Assembly (NCBI GenBank): GCA_020746995.1
Contig: JAGPXD010000004.1
Coordinates: forward strand, 3,100,001 to 3,164,000
DNA length: 64,000 nt
From: Plectosphaerella cucumerina
Lineage: Eukaryota; Ascomycota; Sordariomycetes; Glomerellales; Plectosphaerellaceae
Direction of reading: 5' to 3'
Part shown: piece by piece, positions 22,785 through 33,455 of the stretch
Position numbering within the stretch: the stretch's first letter is position 1
Layout of the letters: each line of letters starts with the position of its first letter
Translations under genes and position numbers: made by a program
The notes under the pieces: generated by a model
Told to the model about the DNA's origin: nothing
The model's input: only the letters and a program-made list of their open reading frames with translations
Databases searched by the model: none

Positions 22785-23511
22785 TGTGGCTGCTGGGGCC
22801 AAGGGATCGCAAGCGTTCCCGTCTTTGTGCGGGTTCTAGAGAAGCAGTCCGAAGTGTGTGTCGCAAAGTTTGGTCGTGGGCAGGTTGTTCGGGCGTTTGG
22901 CGTGGATGGATGGACGGGGGTCTTGACGTTGGCTGGTGATGTATCGGAGCTTGAATGTGGTAGTTGCTGGACACTCAAGCTGGGGCAAGGCAAACACGAC
23001 ATGCGCGGCTGCGATGGGTGGACGGCCGGCAGGAACGGGGCCTCTACACGTTTCGAGCTTGGTGATTGGCCAGAGCTGGGCGGGCAGGCGCAACCCTTGG
23101 AGGCAAGCTGGAGGTACGTACCCCAGGTACCCATCCGCTATCGTACCTCTCCCTCCAGGCACCGAGGTCCCCTAACAGCAGCGATAGCGACGCCTGTAGG
23201 TCATTCGCTTTCCGTCTTACCAATGCTTGCTTGTTGGCCTCCAGTTTGAACGCCCCTCCACTGTTTGCTGTGTTCCATGCTTGGGCGGCCCGCCTCGCAC
23301 TCCCGTCCTGCGACTACATATTCCACGACTTTCCTTGTACTTCGGAAACCAAGAGGACTTGAATGCAAAGCAACACCCAACCGATCCTTAGGACACTACA
23401 TATCCCAGTCGCTGTCCCAAGTCCGCCCACCTCTACCCCGCCAACCGCTGGCCTGCAGCGTCACAATACACTACGCACTACTTACACAAAGACGACCCCA
23501 CGAACGACGAT
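22785..23511. other. divergent promoter region between PUP3 and UBX genes
   Basis: Both genes act in ubiquitin-proteasome biology (proteasome core, and an adaptor expected to act with p97/Cdc48). A GTACC-rich stretch lies at about 23115-23150. No extra gene seen. Confidence 0.5.
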
Positions 23512-25066
23512 ATGGCCTCGCACGTCACCGTCATCGCGACGGACCTCAGGCGGGCGACGGTCAAGGTCACGCCCGGCACCTACATGACCGACGTGCTCCA
23601 GGAAGCATGCAAGAAGCTCAACCTCACCAGCGACAGATACCTACTCAAGTACGGCTCCTCGGGCAAGCCCGCCTGGCTGCAGCGTGCTGACCAGTCCAAG
23701 GAACAAGCAGAAGAATGTCGACCTCTCCGTCGCATGGCGACAGACCGGCCTGTCGCCCGGCGCGAAGCTCGAACTCGTCCTCAAATCCAACACACCCTCG
23801 GCCGTCTCTGTGGCCCTCCAACTACCCCCTCCCGAGTCCAACATCGTCCCCGGCGGCCGGCTAATGGACAAGTTCCCCAGTGACCTGGCGCTGTGGAAGG
23901 TGCTGCGCCAGTTTGAGAGCAAGGCGGCCAGCGAAGGCAAGAACATCAACATCACCGCCCGCGGCATCGCGCAGACCCAGGGCGCGGCGCAGAGCGGCAG
24001 CGGCCAGTTGTACTACGAGACTCCGGTGCTCAACATCATGGGACGAGAGTTGGCCTCCCTACCGGACTTCCAGAAGACGCTGTCGCAGTTGGGCTACAAC
24101 TCTGGCAGCGTGCTGATCCGCCTGTCGTTCCGCCTGACAGACAGGACACTGTTCTCGGCCATGGAGGAGATCAGCCAGCACTTTGCTGATGCTGAGACCA
24201 AGGAGAAGGGACCTCCAGCAGTGACTGGAGCGCCAGCCAAGGCAGCTCCCGTCGACACCTCCGCACCAGAAACGACACAGCCCCAAGCCGAGACGGCGGC
24301 ACCCGAGCCTCCAGTCGCTGAGCCAACATCCCAGCCCGCTCAGGAGGAAGTGGCCGCAACGGACGCTATGGACGTCGACCCGGCAGTCTCTTCAGACCCT
24401 CTGCAGCCTGTGAGTGTCTTCCAGGCACCATCAGGCACAACGCCAGCTGCTGCCCTGGCACCACTGGACGAGGCAGACTACACGCCGTCCATTGCCCATG
24501 CGCAGCTGCACCAGGCGAGACTCATGCAGAGCTCCCAGAACAAGAGGCTCCCTTCGGACAAGGAGTTGGAGGAGCAGGCCCAGGCCCGAGAGGCCAAACT
24601 CGCAGCAGTGAGCTCTGTGACGGTCCGTGTGCGCTTCCCAGACAACACCTCGGCCCAGTGGTCTTTCGGACCCGATGCGTCCGGTGCACTGCTCTACAAG
24701 GGCGTGAGGTCAGTCATGGCGAACGAGGGCCAGAAGTTCCGGCTCCTCGTGTCCGGGAGCCAGACCCTCATCAAGGACAGCGATGGTCCCAAGAACCTCC
24801 TCGTACATGATTACAAGATGATGAGGAACGTCCTGGTCAACTTCTCCTGGGATGACAACGTCTCCGCCGACGTCCGCAAGCAGCCCTTCCTCAAGAGCGC
24901 GGTAGCACAGCGCGCCACGGCGGTTCAGGTGCCCGAGCCGCCAAAGGCCGAGTCGGATCCGGAGGACAAGGGCAAGAAGGTCCAGCTATCGAAACCAGAG
25001 AGCAACGACCGGGGCGAGGGCGTGGCCAAGAAGTTGCCCAAGTGGCTCAAACTGGGCAAGAAGTAG
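23512..25066 (+). CDS. TUG/ASPSCR1-like UBX-domain protein (Ubx4-type)
   Basis: Predicted 500 residues from exons 23512-23648 and 23701-25066, with a 52-nt intron (GTACGG...TCCAAG). Splicing joins YLLK to NKQKNVDLSVAWRQTGLSPG, restoring the N-terminal TUG ubiquitin-like domain (about residues 1-78). A helical region (ESKAASEGKN, GRELASLPDFQKTL) and a long Pro/Ala/Glu-rich linker (about 195-300) follow. The UBX domain lies at about 348-430 (SVTVRVRFPDNTSAQWSFG to LLVHDYKMMRNVLVNFSW). The tail is lysine-rich. Yeast Ubx4 and human ASPSCR1/TUG bind Cdc48/p97 and modulate its assembly, and this protein is expected to do the same in the cytosol or at the ER. The assignment rests on domain order. 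A Cdc48-docking loop was not pinned down. Confidence 0.87.
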
Positions 25067-25482
25067 ATGTAGATACCACAGGGCAGAAGAAGCCTCAAAG
25101 CATATGAAGACATGTAAAAAGCATCACGTCACAAAGTCCCGCGGACTTCGTTGCTGTGAGACCGTTTGAACATTATAGGGGGTATTGGTTGGTATTTTCG
25201 TCATGACCTCCGCCACGACCCCGTTCCGCGGAGCCGCAGCTGTCCTATTCCTGGAGGCCAGAGGGCCACGGCGGACCCATTCCTGGTCATCCTCCAGAAG
25301 ACCCTTTGCCTGAATGATTTTACCCGCGCGCCGAGAGACCATGAGTGTTGTGGAATCCACATCCGTTGCGCAGAGTGAAGCCGGTCGCCATCGCTGTCCG
25401 GATGATGCGCTTTTTTTCCGTTGTACGTATACACCGATCAGCCCCCTTTCGTTAATCCGCCCCCCGATGGGAGAGTAACCGC
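25067..25482. other. convergent intergenic between UBX and eL36 genes
   Basis: Two 3' flanks. No gene or repeat seen. Confidence 0.5.
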
Positions 25483-26185
25483 TTAGTGGGTGACACGGCG
25501 GGACTCGGCAATGACGCGCTGGAGCTCGTCGACCTTGGCCTTGGCACGGCCGAAGGTTCCGAGCTGGGAGTGGGTGTTAGTATTGGGGAGTGTTTATGTG
25601 GGATCGGGGGAGAGAACGTACCCTCTTCTTGGCGAGCTTACGGGCGCGCTTGTCCTTGGAGTTGCGCAGCAGCTCAATGACGCGGCGCTCGTAGGGGGCG
25701 AGGCTGGAGAGGGAGTGGTTAGCTGTTGTTCGATGCATGTGATAGGGATATGTGGGAGGACGAGGCAGGAGCAGAGGCGCAACAGGACTGAACATTGAAT
25801 GTTCGTCCGTCCAGCGTTCCATACTCCAGCCTCGTCCAACCCAGGTGTATCGACTTACCCAGAAACCTCACGGACAACGTCGCGGACGAAGGCAGTGCGC
25901 TTGCTGACCTTGCCCTTCATGGAAGAGACACGGGGCTTGGCAACGCGGGCGGTGGTCTTCTGTTAACAGGCAAACGAGACGAACCGGTCAGCTACTATTG
26001 TACGTGATTGATGAGTCCATCGTCTGCACCGACCCGAGGGCCGAATCGCAGCGTCCTGATATTTGTGTTCAGGGCGATCGACCGCCGACGGGCGATGCAG
26101 AGATCCTCCAGGAGGTGAGACGACGTACGAAGCCCTTGTTGATGCCGACGGCGAGGCCGGTGCGGGTGGGCTGTTCCTTGGCCAT
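25483..26185 (-). CDS. 60S ribosomal protein eL36
   Basis: Predicted 106 residues from exons complement(26129-26185), complement(25859-25959), complement(25622-25703) and complement(25483-25563). Introns are 169, 155 and 58 nt, and their donors (GTACGT, GTAAGT, GTACGT) are consensus. The protein reads MAKEQPTRTGLAVGINKG, KTTARVAKPRVSSMKGKVSK, RTAFVRDVVREVSG, LAPYERRVIELLRNSKDKRA, RKLAKKRLGTFGRAK and on to the stop. The motif around PYERRVIELLRNSKDKRARK is diagnostic for L36e. It is highly basic, as expected for an rRNA-binding subunit protein. Having three introns in a 106-residue ribosomal protein is usual in filamentous fungi. Confidence 0.95.
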
Positions 26186-27411
26186 TGTGTTGTCGGTTTC
26201 GGGGTTGTCGACGGGTGGGTTGGCGGATTGTCGAGTTCTGGTCACTGGGCGATGGGAAGAGAAGAGGTTCTCATGAAGAAATTCGCGATCGAGGGTCGAT
26301 GGGGTCCCTGGGTGCGGTGGAGTTTCGGCCAAATTTTCTGTGCGGTGGGGCTTTTGTGTGGTAGCGAATCGGGATGGCTGGTGGATGCTGACATAACCGA
26401 GGTGTCTTATCGATAAGTCGGCATCGTGAACCTCATCCAGTGCTGTAGGTCTTGGTGCGTGGCGCTCCGCATCTCGGTTTTTGGTCTTCCAGCCCGGCCG
26501 TCTGGACTCTCGCACGCTCGTGTCACCTTGACATCTTGCAGACCGCTTGCGCGTTGCCTGCCGAGCGCATGGTCAGGTTGACGGTGGCGGCGCCGCTGTC
26601 TTGGGAGGCTCACGTTGTCGGTCAGTCGGTGCCATCGACAGACCACACCTCGATTTGTCGTATGTGATCGTCAGCTGTCGGCGGTGTATCCAACATTTCC
26701 ACCGGTTCAAAACACGACGATAGCTGCAGCGTTGCATTTACCAGACCGCTCATCGACGGCCTCCTGCTAGCAACCGCTGGTTACGTGCGCCGCGGTCATC
26801 AGGTGTCGAGGCGGGGATACGTCTCCACAGCCTGGCGGTTATCCCGTCCGTGCTTGCGTTTGCTAGTTGCTGGATGCTCGAAGTCCTTCGTCTCCCCGGG
26901 AGTCGTCCCGACCCGGCTGTCGCAATGAAAGGGGAAAGGACGCGTGGTTCCTCGGTGCGGCCTCCTGTGAGGTACAAGATGCTTCCAGATCTGGCCTTCT
27001 GCCTCCTGGGGCGTTCATACGTGCAACTCGAGGCTGATGAGAGGAGTGAGCAGAAGCGTGCGAAAGTGCCGTCGCAACCTAGCCGCGTTCCACCGATCCT
27101 CGCTCCGACAGAACCCTGTTGCTACACTAGACGGCTCATCGCATCAGTGATCGGCAGTTGCTTCCAACTTGGACGTCGTATTTCCTCCTAGGTCGGCCCT
27201 TTCGGGAGTCCGCAAGGGAGACGGAGATGCAGCTCCTTTTTCTTGGCCGGCGGATCCCGTGGTGTACATCTTAAAAGGCAAGAGCGTCCGGCCGCGGATG
27301 TCAAACTGCCAGGCCCAGGATATTCATATTGGCCGGCTTGTCTGTAATTGAGCCTCGTACATTTTTCCCTCTCGCCATATTTCAAGTCGACTTGTACACG
27401 TACCTGCAGCC
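26186..27411. other. divergent region between eL36 and secreted-protein genes
   Basis: No gene seen. A palindrome at 26406-26417 is listed separately. Confidence 0.5.
26406..26417. promoter_or_regulatory. palindrome CTTATCGATAAG upstream of eL36
   Basis: A perfect 12-bp palindrome, 221 bp upstream of the eL36 ATG, containing two divergent GATAA cores. It could bind a GATA-type or DREF-like factor. Function is inferred only from symmetry and position. Confidence 0.3.
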
Positions 27412-27995
27412 ATGAATCAGCTTCTCTCCATCCTCTTGCTCGCTGCCCCGGCAGCCAACGCCATGGCAGCGTACATGGCAGAGCTGCCGCAGCAGATCCG
27501 CGCGATGGTTGAAACAGACTCCTGCGTTTTACCCGAGGACTTCACCGTCTCCGACTTCACCGCGCAGTCCCAAGACAACGGCAATACGCTCGATGCGTTC
27601 GAGTTTGGATTCACAGACGACAAGACAACCGTCAGCACGACGTGCTACTTCAACTCGACATCAGTGCCGGTCGTTGAGGGCGGAAGGACACCTCGATACC
27701 CCTGCGAGGACGCCAGGGCTTTGTTCATCTGGCAGAACTCGCAGCTGACGTTGATTGAGAAGGTCTGCCCTGGCGATGATGGGTATGTAGAGCCTCTAGC
27801 CCCGGCGTCTCCAGCGAATGCTAACTGCGAGTGTGTAGACTGGCCGATTACGAGGCTGCAGGAACAGCGGTGATCGAGGTTAGCTGTGGCGATGACACCG
27901 ACACGGACGACACTTGCGCAGGAGGATGCTCAGCCGGCGAAGTCACCGCCAGGTTCGTGAGCATCGCACCAGTGCCCCCAACGTCTGCCGCTTGA
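27412..27995 (+). CDS. small secreted protein, unknown function
   Basis: Predicted 175 residues from exons 27412-27782 and 27839-27995, with a 56-nt intron (GTATGT...TGTAG). A clear signal peptide is present (MNQLLSILLLAAPAANA, cleavage near residue 17). The mature part has seven cysteines, an N-glycosylation sequon (FNSTS), and an acidic Asp-rich patch before CAGGC near the C terminus. I do not recognise a family. Short length, secretion and cysteines are the usual profile of effector candidates or small apoplastic proteins, but an odd cysteine count and no known fold argue for caution. Without splicing the frame runs into the intron and ends early after 153 codons. The gene is on the same strand as the secreted lipase 600 bp downstream. 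Confidence 0.75.
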
Positions 27996-28596
27996 AGCGC
28001 CGCTGTACATCCGCAGCCCGTGTACGAATAGGAGCAACACATGGACTCTGAGTAATAGAAATAATAGCCAGACCATAGAAATTTCATTTTCTAGACTGCC
28101 CAGAAGCAAGTGATGAGTTCAGGGTCCATGTCGGAGCGGCACTGCATGAAGAGGCAATGCACCAAACCTCCGCATCAGGCACAAGGACAGGGCCACATTC
28201 CGGGGGAGGGGCCCATCCAGCCACTCAGGTGATCAAATTGCCTGGGCGTGACTGGCGGGCGCCCACGAATTGGCGCCTAGCGTCCAGGCGTATGACCTCA
28301 CCCCATAATATCACGCTCTCCACTGCCAGGGCCCCATCGGCAGCCAGAGTCCTGATCGCACCAAACCTATCGACTCACGATCGCTTCCCCCGAGGACGGC
28401 GACATCATGTGCCCTGACCGCGCTTGTTGGGGTCAACAATTCATGCCGGCATATACCTAATCGACCCATCGACACTGCCTCTATCGTGCCCCCGCCCGCC
28501 CTACATGGGCCGAGCAATGTTCTACGAGCAACAAACTACCTAGTATCTGTTCCGAAACCTACGATCTTCGCACAACTTGCCACCTTCACCTCCGAC
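27996..28596. other. intergenic before the lipase gene
   Basis: Lipase promoter and leader. The lipase frame is open upstream to about 28486 without signal-peptide features, so that part is taken as untranslated. Confidence 0.5.
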
Positions 28597-29832
28597 ATGG
28601 TTCGACTCCTACAACTGGGCGGGTTGCTCTCAGCAGCGGCACTCGCCTCCGCGAACGTCCAGCGGCCTCTGGCTTTGTCGCACGACGAGTCGCCCAAGCC
28701 GATATCCGTCGCCCTCTTCTCCTCGCTCGAGCGCATGTCCCGCCTCGTCGACATTGCCTACTGCGTCGGCACCACAGGCGTATCCGAGCCGTTCTCCTGC
28801 GCCTCGCGCTGCAGGGAATTCCCAACCCTGACGCTTGCGACCGTATGGAATACCGGGATATTGATGAGCGACAGCTGCGGCTACATCGCTGTCGACCACG
28901 GGGAGCGCCGCCCCGATGCGGACAAGGATGCGCAAGACCGGCTGGGCGAAAAGGCCATCATTGTGGCGTTCCGCGGCACATACAGCATCGCCAATACCGT
29001 GGTCGATCTCAGTACCGTCCCGCAGGAATACGTCCCGTACCCGTCGCCCGACGACGGCGGCGACACGCCCAGGGAGCCGCAGCACCGCTGCGATAACTGC
29101 ACAGTCCACAGCGGTTTCCTGGAGTCGTGGCAGCAGGCGCGCAAGCTAGTGATCCCCGAGCTGCAGGAACTCAGGAAGCAATACCCTGGCTATCCTATAC
29201 AGCTCGTCGGCCACAGCCTGGGCGGCGCAGTCGCCATGCTCGCCGCGCTAGAGCTCACCGTAACGCTCGGCTGGAACGATACAGTGACGACGACCTTTGG
29301 CGAACCCAAGGTCGGCAACCAAGGCCTCAGCGACTACGTCGATGCCGTCTTTGGGCTGTCCGAGCAGGATGAGAAGGACCCTGAGAAGCGTGTGTTCCGC
29401 CGCGTGACGCACGTGGATGATCCGGTGCCGATGCTGCCCCTAACGGAATGGGGATACAGGCCCCACGGCGGCGAGTTCTTCATCAACAAGAAGGAGCTCT
29501 CGCCCTCGCTTGAGAATATCATTGTCTGCCACGGCGCCGGGGATCGGAACTGTGTGGCCCAGGGCGACGTACACCCGGATGACCTGGAGACTGTCGAGAC
29601 GCTGGCTCAGGATCCTGACGCCGTGCTGGAAACTGAGGTGGAAGTTGAGACCGAAGGAGAGGAAACGGTACGGGTGGCGAAGAGGTTCCCAGCGCGCTTC
29701 AAGCTCTGGCAGCTCTTCTTCGCCCACCGAGACTACTTTTGGCGGATCGGGCTCTGCATCCCAGGAGGCGACCCGAACGACTGGGGGCGGAAGTACCCCG
29801 TGCCGGACGACACCTCTCCCGATGAGCTCTAG
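28597..29832 (+). CDS. secreted class 3 (triacylglycerol) lipase
   Basis: Single exon, 411 residues. The ATG at 28597 gives a signal peptide (MVRLLQLGGLLSAAALASA). The alpha/beta-hydrolase motif VGHSLGGA places the nucleophile Ser at residue 207. The acid is the Asp of HVDDPVPMLP (about 275), and the His of AHRDYFW (377) completes the triad, the spacing expected for fungal class 3 lipases. IIVAFRGTYSIANTVVDL (about 121-138) supplies the oxyanion-side strand. Several cysteines (CDNC, CRE, the CVG pair) suggest disulfides, and NCT and NDT are glycosylation sequons. An acidic insertion at about 338-358 (TEVEVETEGEE) is uncommon in the family. It likely hydrolyses acylglycerols outside the cell. 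Whether it is feruloyl esterase-like cannot be excluded. Confidence 0.92.
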   Translation: MVRLLQLGGLLSAAALASANVQRPLALSHDESPKPISVALFSSLERMSRLVDIAYCVGTTGVSEPFSCASRCREFPTLTLATVWNTGILMSDSCGYIAVDHGERRPDADKDAQDRLGEKAIIVAFRGTYSIANTVVDLSTVPQEYVPYPSPDDGGDTPREPQHRCDNCTVHSGFLESWQQARKLVIPELQELRKQYPGYPIQLVGHSLGGAVAMLAALELTVTLGWNDTVTTTFGEPKVGNQGLSDYVDAVFGLSEQDEKDPEKRVFRRVTHVDDPVPMLPLTEWGYRPHGGEFFINKKELSPSLENIIVCHGAGDRNCVAQGDVHPDDLETVETLAQDPDAVLETEVEVETEGEETVRVAKRFPARFKLWQLFFAHRDYFWRIGLCIPGGDPNDWGRKYPVPDDTSPDEL

Positions 29833-31998
29833 GGGGGCATCGACGAGGAGGGATGGCGATCAGAACTGTAAAAACCTGTGGTATTAAGCGTGTGACTGTT
29901 TACTGGGCTGCAGGGTTGCAGATTGGGGACTACCCTGGCGTTTGGATAAGCAATGTATGAGAATGAGAACATGATTTGACCGGCCTGTCAGGTTGGGTGA
30001 CCTCGGAGCTTACAGGATCGACGGCCATGGATGTCGTGTGGAGGGGAGGCCTCGCAGAGGATGGCCATACCTTGTTCCTGGGACAACAAAACCGTCGTCT
30101 GTGGTTCATCACATGTTGGGGGACGTCTTGAGGAAGGTGATGATAAGAAGCTGAAGTGCTCTGCCACGACCGGCTCCTGAGGGATTTGGGGTGTTTAGGC
30201 ACCAGCGATGGCTACAACCCGGGCTACCTGCGCAGCATGACCATCAACCACGAGCAAGAGTTGAACTAGTGGGATTCCAACCCACTTGGAGGTTCAAGCT
30301 GCGGACCAAAAAACTTGATTTACTTCCTGCTCATCAAGAGATCCTGCTCATCGAGAGACAAACGTGCTTTCATCTATCTCTTTCAACCGAACCGCGCAAT
30401 GGCAGTTGGTGCTAAGCTGACCGGTTTCACATGTCACGTGCAATTGTTTCAAAGGTCTGTTGAGGATGACCAAAACAAACCCAAGGAGCGAAGTGGGGCA
30501 CCGGGCCACGGCATCAGGCGCAGGCGCAGACCAGGCAGGGCAACCACGCCCCGATCTTGGTGACGACTGGTCAAGTCCCGCGCCTCAAGGAGGGGGTGGG
30601 CAAGGCTTCCAAGCATGACAGTCTGCCTCGTCCATGGCAGGGAGTGCCCCCGACGATGGGATGAGAAGCTAGATGGCCAAGACGACGATGCAGGCAGATC
30701 ATTCCTGAGCCCATCCATCCAGGGGGGCCTCCCTCCCGTTCCGAGTTTCCCAGCAGGAGGAGCGACAGGAAAATAGCCACGCTCCTGGTGGACCACGGAG
30801 AAATGAGGGGCAACCGGGTGAGGGGCCGTCTGGACGGTACGGTGCGCTGGGACTGGGCTGGGCTGGACGCGGACTGGGCTGGCCTGTGGGTTGCGGGCAG
30901 GCCCCTGATGCGCTGGCTCGCTGGGTGTCAGGTGGGCGGGCGATCGGGACAGGACAGGACAGGAGACGACGTGGACATCCAGTCTCCTACGCGGATCGGT
31001 GACAGGGGGGATGGGTGTTGTGTATGTTTTGGGCCGTGGCGATGCCCGACCCAGGCTGGAAGAGGGCATCGGGTGTGATTCATGGTGTTTTCAAGTTGCC
31101 TGGGTTCATGCTGGTTGGGGAACGATGTTTGATGTGCCCGTACCAGGGCGCCGGCTCAGCCCAGTCTGCCCAGCTATCTGGCAGTGCCGATGGGTGCTCA
31201 CCCATGCCTAGGGTGGCCTGGCAATGTTACCCAGTCCCGAATTCCAGGCGAGGCCGGATGAGTCTGTAGAAGCTAGAAGAAGCTGCCTCTCCAGTGTCAC
31301 GGAGTGGATATTGAACCCGAGGTCAGTCTGCTCACCCTGTTCACTCGAGTGTCCTGCAGGCAAGAAGCAAGGCAAGAAGCACCTGCCGTGCGTGAGCGGG
31401 CGGGCCTTCCTCAGGTCTCTGGAAAGACCGCCTTGACCCCGAGGAATCCATTAGAAGGTGGGCGGGCACCCCGGGTGGGATGGAAAGAACACCCCGGGCG
31501 GGCAGGCACAACGCAACAGCGCCTACAGCCGCTGAACAGAGCCCATTTCACAGCGAGGCGACAAGCGGCTTCCCCCAATGAGAGGCGTGGAATGGGCGTG
31601 AGAGGGGGGAGAGGGAGATGAATCTTCACCCACCTCACCTCATCTGCACCCGGGCAGGCTCACTCGCGACGTCCCTTCCCCCCCAGTCCCGTCCTACCTT
31701 GCCCGCCTTAGGTACCTTAGCGACAGACACTCCACGCCCGCCCGCTCGCCCCGTCGGTCGCCCCCCCCCCCAAACCCTGAACTGCTCACTTTCCCCCGTC
31801 GCACTTAGCTCAACGCCTACGCCCTTTTCCCTCACTCTCTCCCAAACAACACCACCACCACTTCTCCCAACGTACCCGAGGCCTGCCTCTTCCCGCACCG
31901 ACTTTCGATTCCGCCCCGCGTCTCAGCGTCCCCTTTTACCAAACACAAAACCCGCAAGCCAGCGCAACTACACACACCACATCCAGGCCAAGCCCATC
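29833..31998. other. 2.2-kb intergenic before 14-3-3
   Basis: Contains short GC-rich direct repeats (two copies of GGACTGGGCTGG near 30848-30885 and a GGACA run near 30946-30963), and a C/T-rich 14-3-3 leader from about 31640 with an 11-bp C run near 31761. No convincing gene. Confidence 0.5.
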
Positions 31999-33455
31999 AT
32001 GTCCGGCGATGTAAGTTTGCCCTCCTGTTCCACCGTCCCTCGCGATGCCCAATATCGGGGCGACCCCCCCTTTTGCCGGCGACCCGCGCCCCTCGCTGGT
32101 CCGGTCATCGACGCCGACAATATGCCTCGAGGGCGCACCACCGATGCATCTCCCTTCCCTTTCATACCCTCTCTGTTCTATTGAGCACATCCGAGTCAAA
32201 TCATGGTACCCTTTTGGAAGTCGCGTCGCTAACTGATTGTCTTCCTGCAGCGTGAAAGGTTTGTCGCCCTCAGCCGCGCTCCCCCGCCCGCCGATAGCCA
32301 CATGCTCTCGCACAAGGCTGCAAACCCGACTGCCCGGCCACCCCCCATCACGCCCGGTCGTGAGCAGTCTTTCTTTGTGAACTCCCCCGCTGACCGTTGT
32401 GTCTTTCCACTTCTACAGCAAGACCTTCCTGGCTCGCCTCTGCGAGCAGGCCGAGCGTTACGATGAGATGGTCGGCTACATGAAGGAGGTCGCCAAGCTG
32501 GGCGGTGAGCTTACCGTCGACGAGCGCAACCTCCTGTCCGTTGCCTACAAGAACGTCGTCGGCACTCGCCGTGCCTCGTGGCGCATCATCTCCTCCATCG
32601 AGCAGAAGGAGGAGAGCAAGGGCTCCGACAAGCACGTCTCCACCATCCGCGAGTACCGCACCAAGATTGAGCTCGAGCTCGAGCAGGTCTGCCAGGACGT
32701 CCTTGATGTCCTCGACGAGAGCCTCATCCCCAACGCCCAGACCGGCGAGTCCAAGGTCTTCTACCACAAGATGTACGTATCACCCCTGGGATATCATCGT
32801 TGGCTGGCTTGCCTACTGGCTTGCTGGCTGGCGCCCCCCTCGCCTCAACCACGTGCCCATCAGCTGCTGACCGGGCTGCCCCACTCTTCAGGAAGGGTGA
32901 TTACCACCGCTACCTGGCCGAGTTCGCCTCCGGTGAGAAGCGTAAGGGCGCTGCCACCGCCGCCCACGAGGCCTACAAGGTATGCATGCTTGCCCTCATC
33001 TCCCCTCGGCTTCTTCGGACCTGCCCCTGTCCAGTCGAGTCGAGTTTGATCAGAAAACTGACCTTGCCTCTCCTTTTCCTCTACAGAGCGCCACCGACGT
33101 CGCTCAGACCGAGCTCACCCCTACCCACCCCATCCGCCTCGGCCTCGCGCTGAACTTCTCCGTCTTCTACTACGAGATCCTCAACTCGCCCGACCGCGCT
33201 TGCCACCTCGCCAAGCAGGCCTTCGATGATGCCATTGCCGAGCTCGACTCCCTGTCGGAGGAGTCGTACCGCGACAGCACCCTCATCATGCAGCTGCTCC
33301 GTGACAACCTCACCCTCTGGACCTCTTCGGACAGCGGCGAGCCCGAGGGCACCGCTGCCGCCGCCCCGGCCGAGGGCGCCGAGGAGAAGAAGGAGGAGTC
33401 CAAGCCTGCTGAGGAGCCCAAGCCCGCCGAGGAGACCCCCGCCGCTGCTTCCTAA
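31999..33455 (+). CDS. 14-3-3 protein
   Basis: Predicted 276 residues from exons 31999-32010, 32251-32258, 32419-32772, 32892-32979 and 33087-33455. The first two coding exons are only 12 and 8 nt (ATG TCC GGC GAT, then CGT GAA AG), and joined with exon 3 they give MSGDRESKTFLARLCEQAER, the fungal 14-3-3 N terminus. Signatures are RNLLSVAYKNV and the C-terminal YKDSTLIMQLL-equivalent YRDSTLIMQLLRDNLTLW. The phosphopeptide-binding Lys and Arg residues of the groove are present (RRASWRI, and R-Y within YHRYLAEF). The tail after TSSD is long and Ala/Glu/Pro-rich, longer than in animal proteins. It is a dimeric cytosolic phospho-Ser/Thr adaptor in signalling, the cell cycle and metabolism. Long 5' introns (240 and 160 nt) may boost or tune expression. 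Confidence 0.95.

Noticed and set aside
27981..28110. possible longer ORF past the secreted protein stop
   Set aside because: TGA at 27993-27995 closes the spliced frame, and the following sequence has no coding bias.
30449..31069. 206-codon minus frame
   Set aside because: Pro/Arg/Ser-rich with many simple repeats underneath; typical of GC-rich noncoding sequence.
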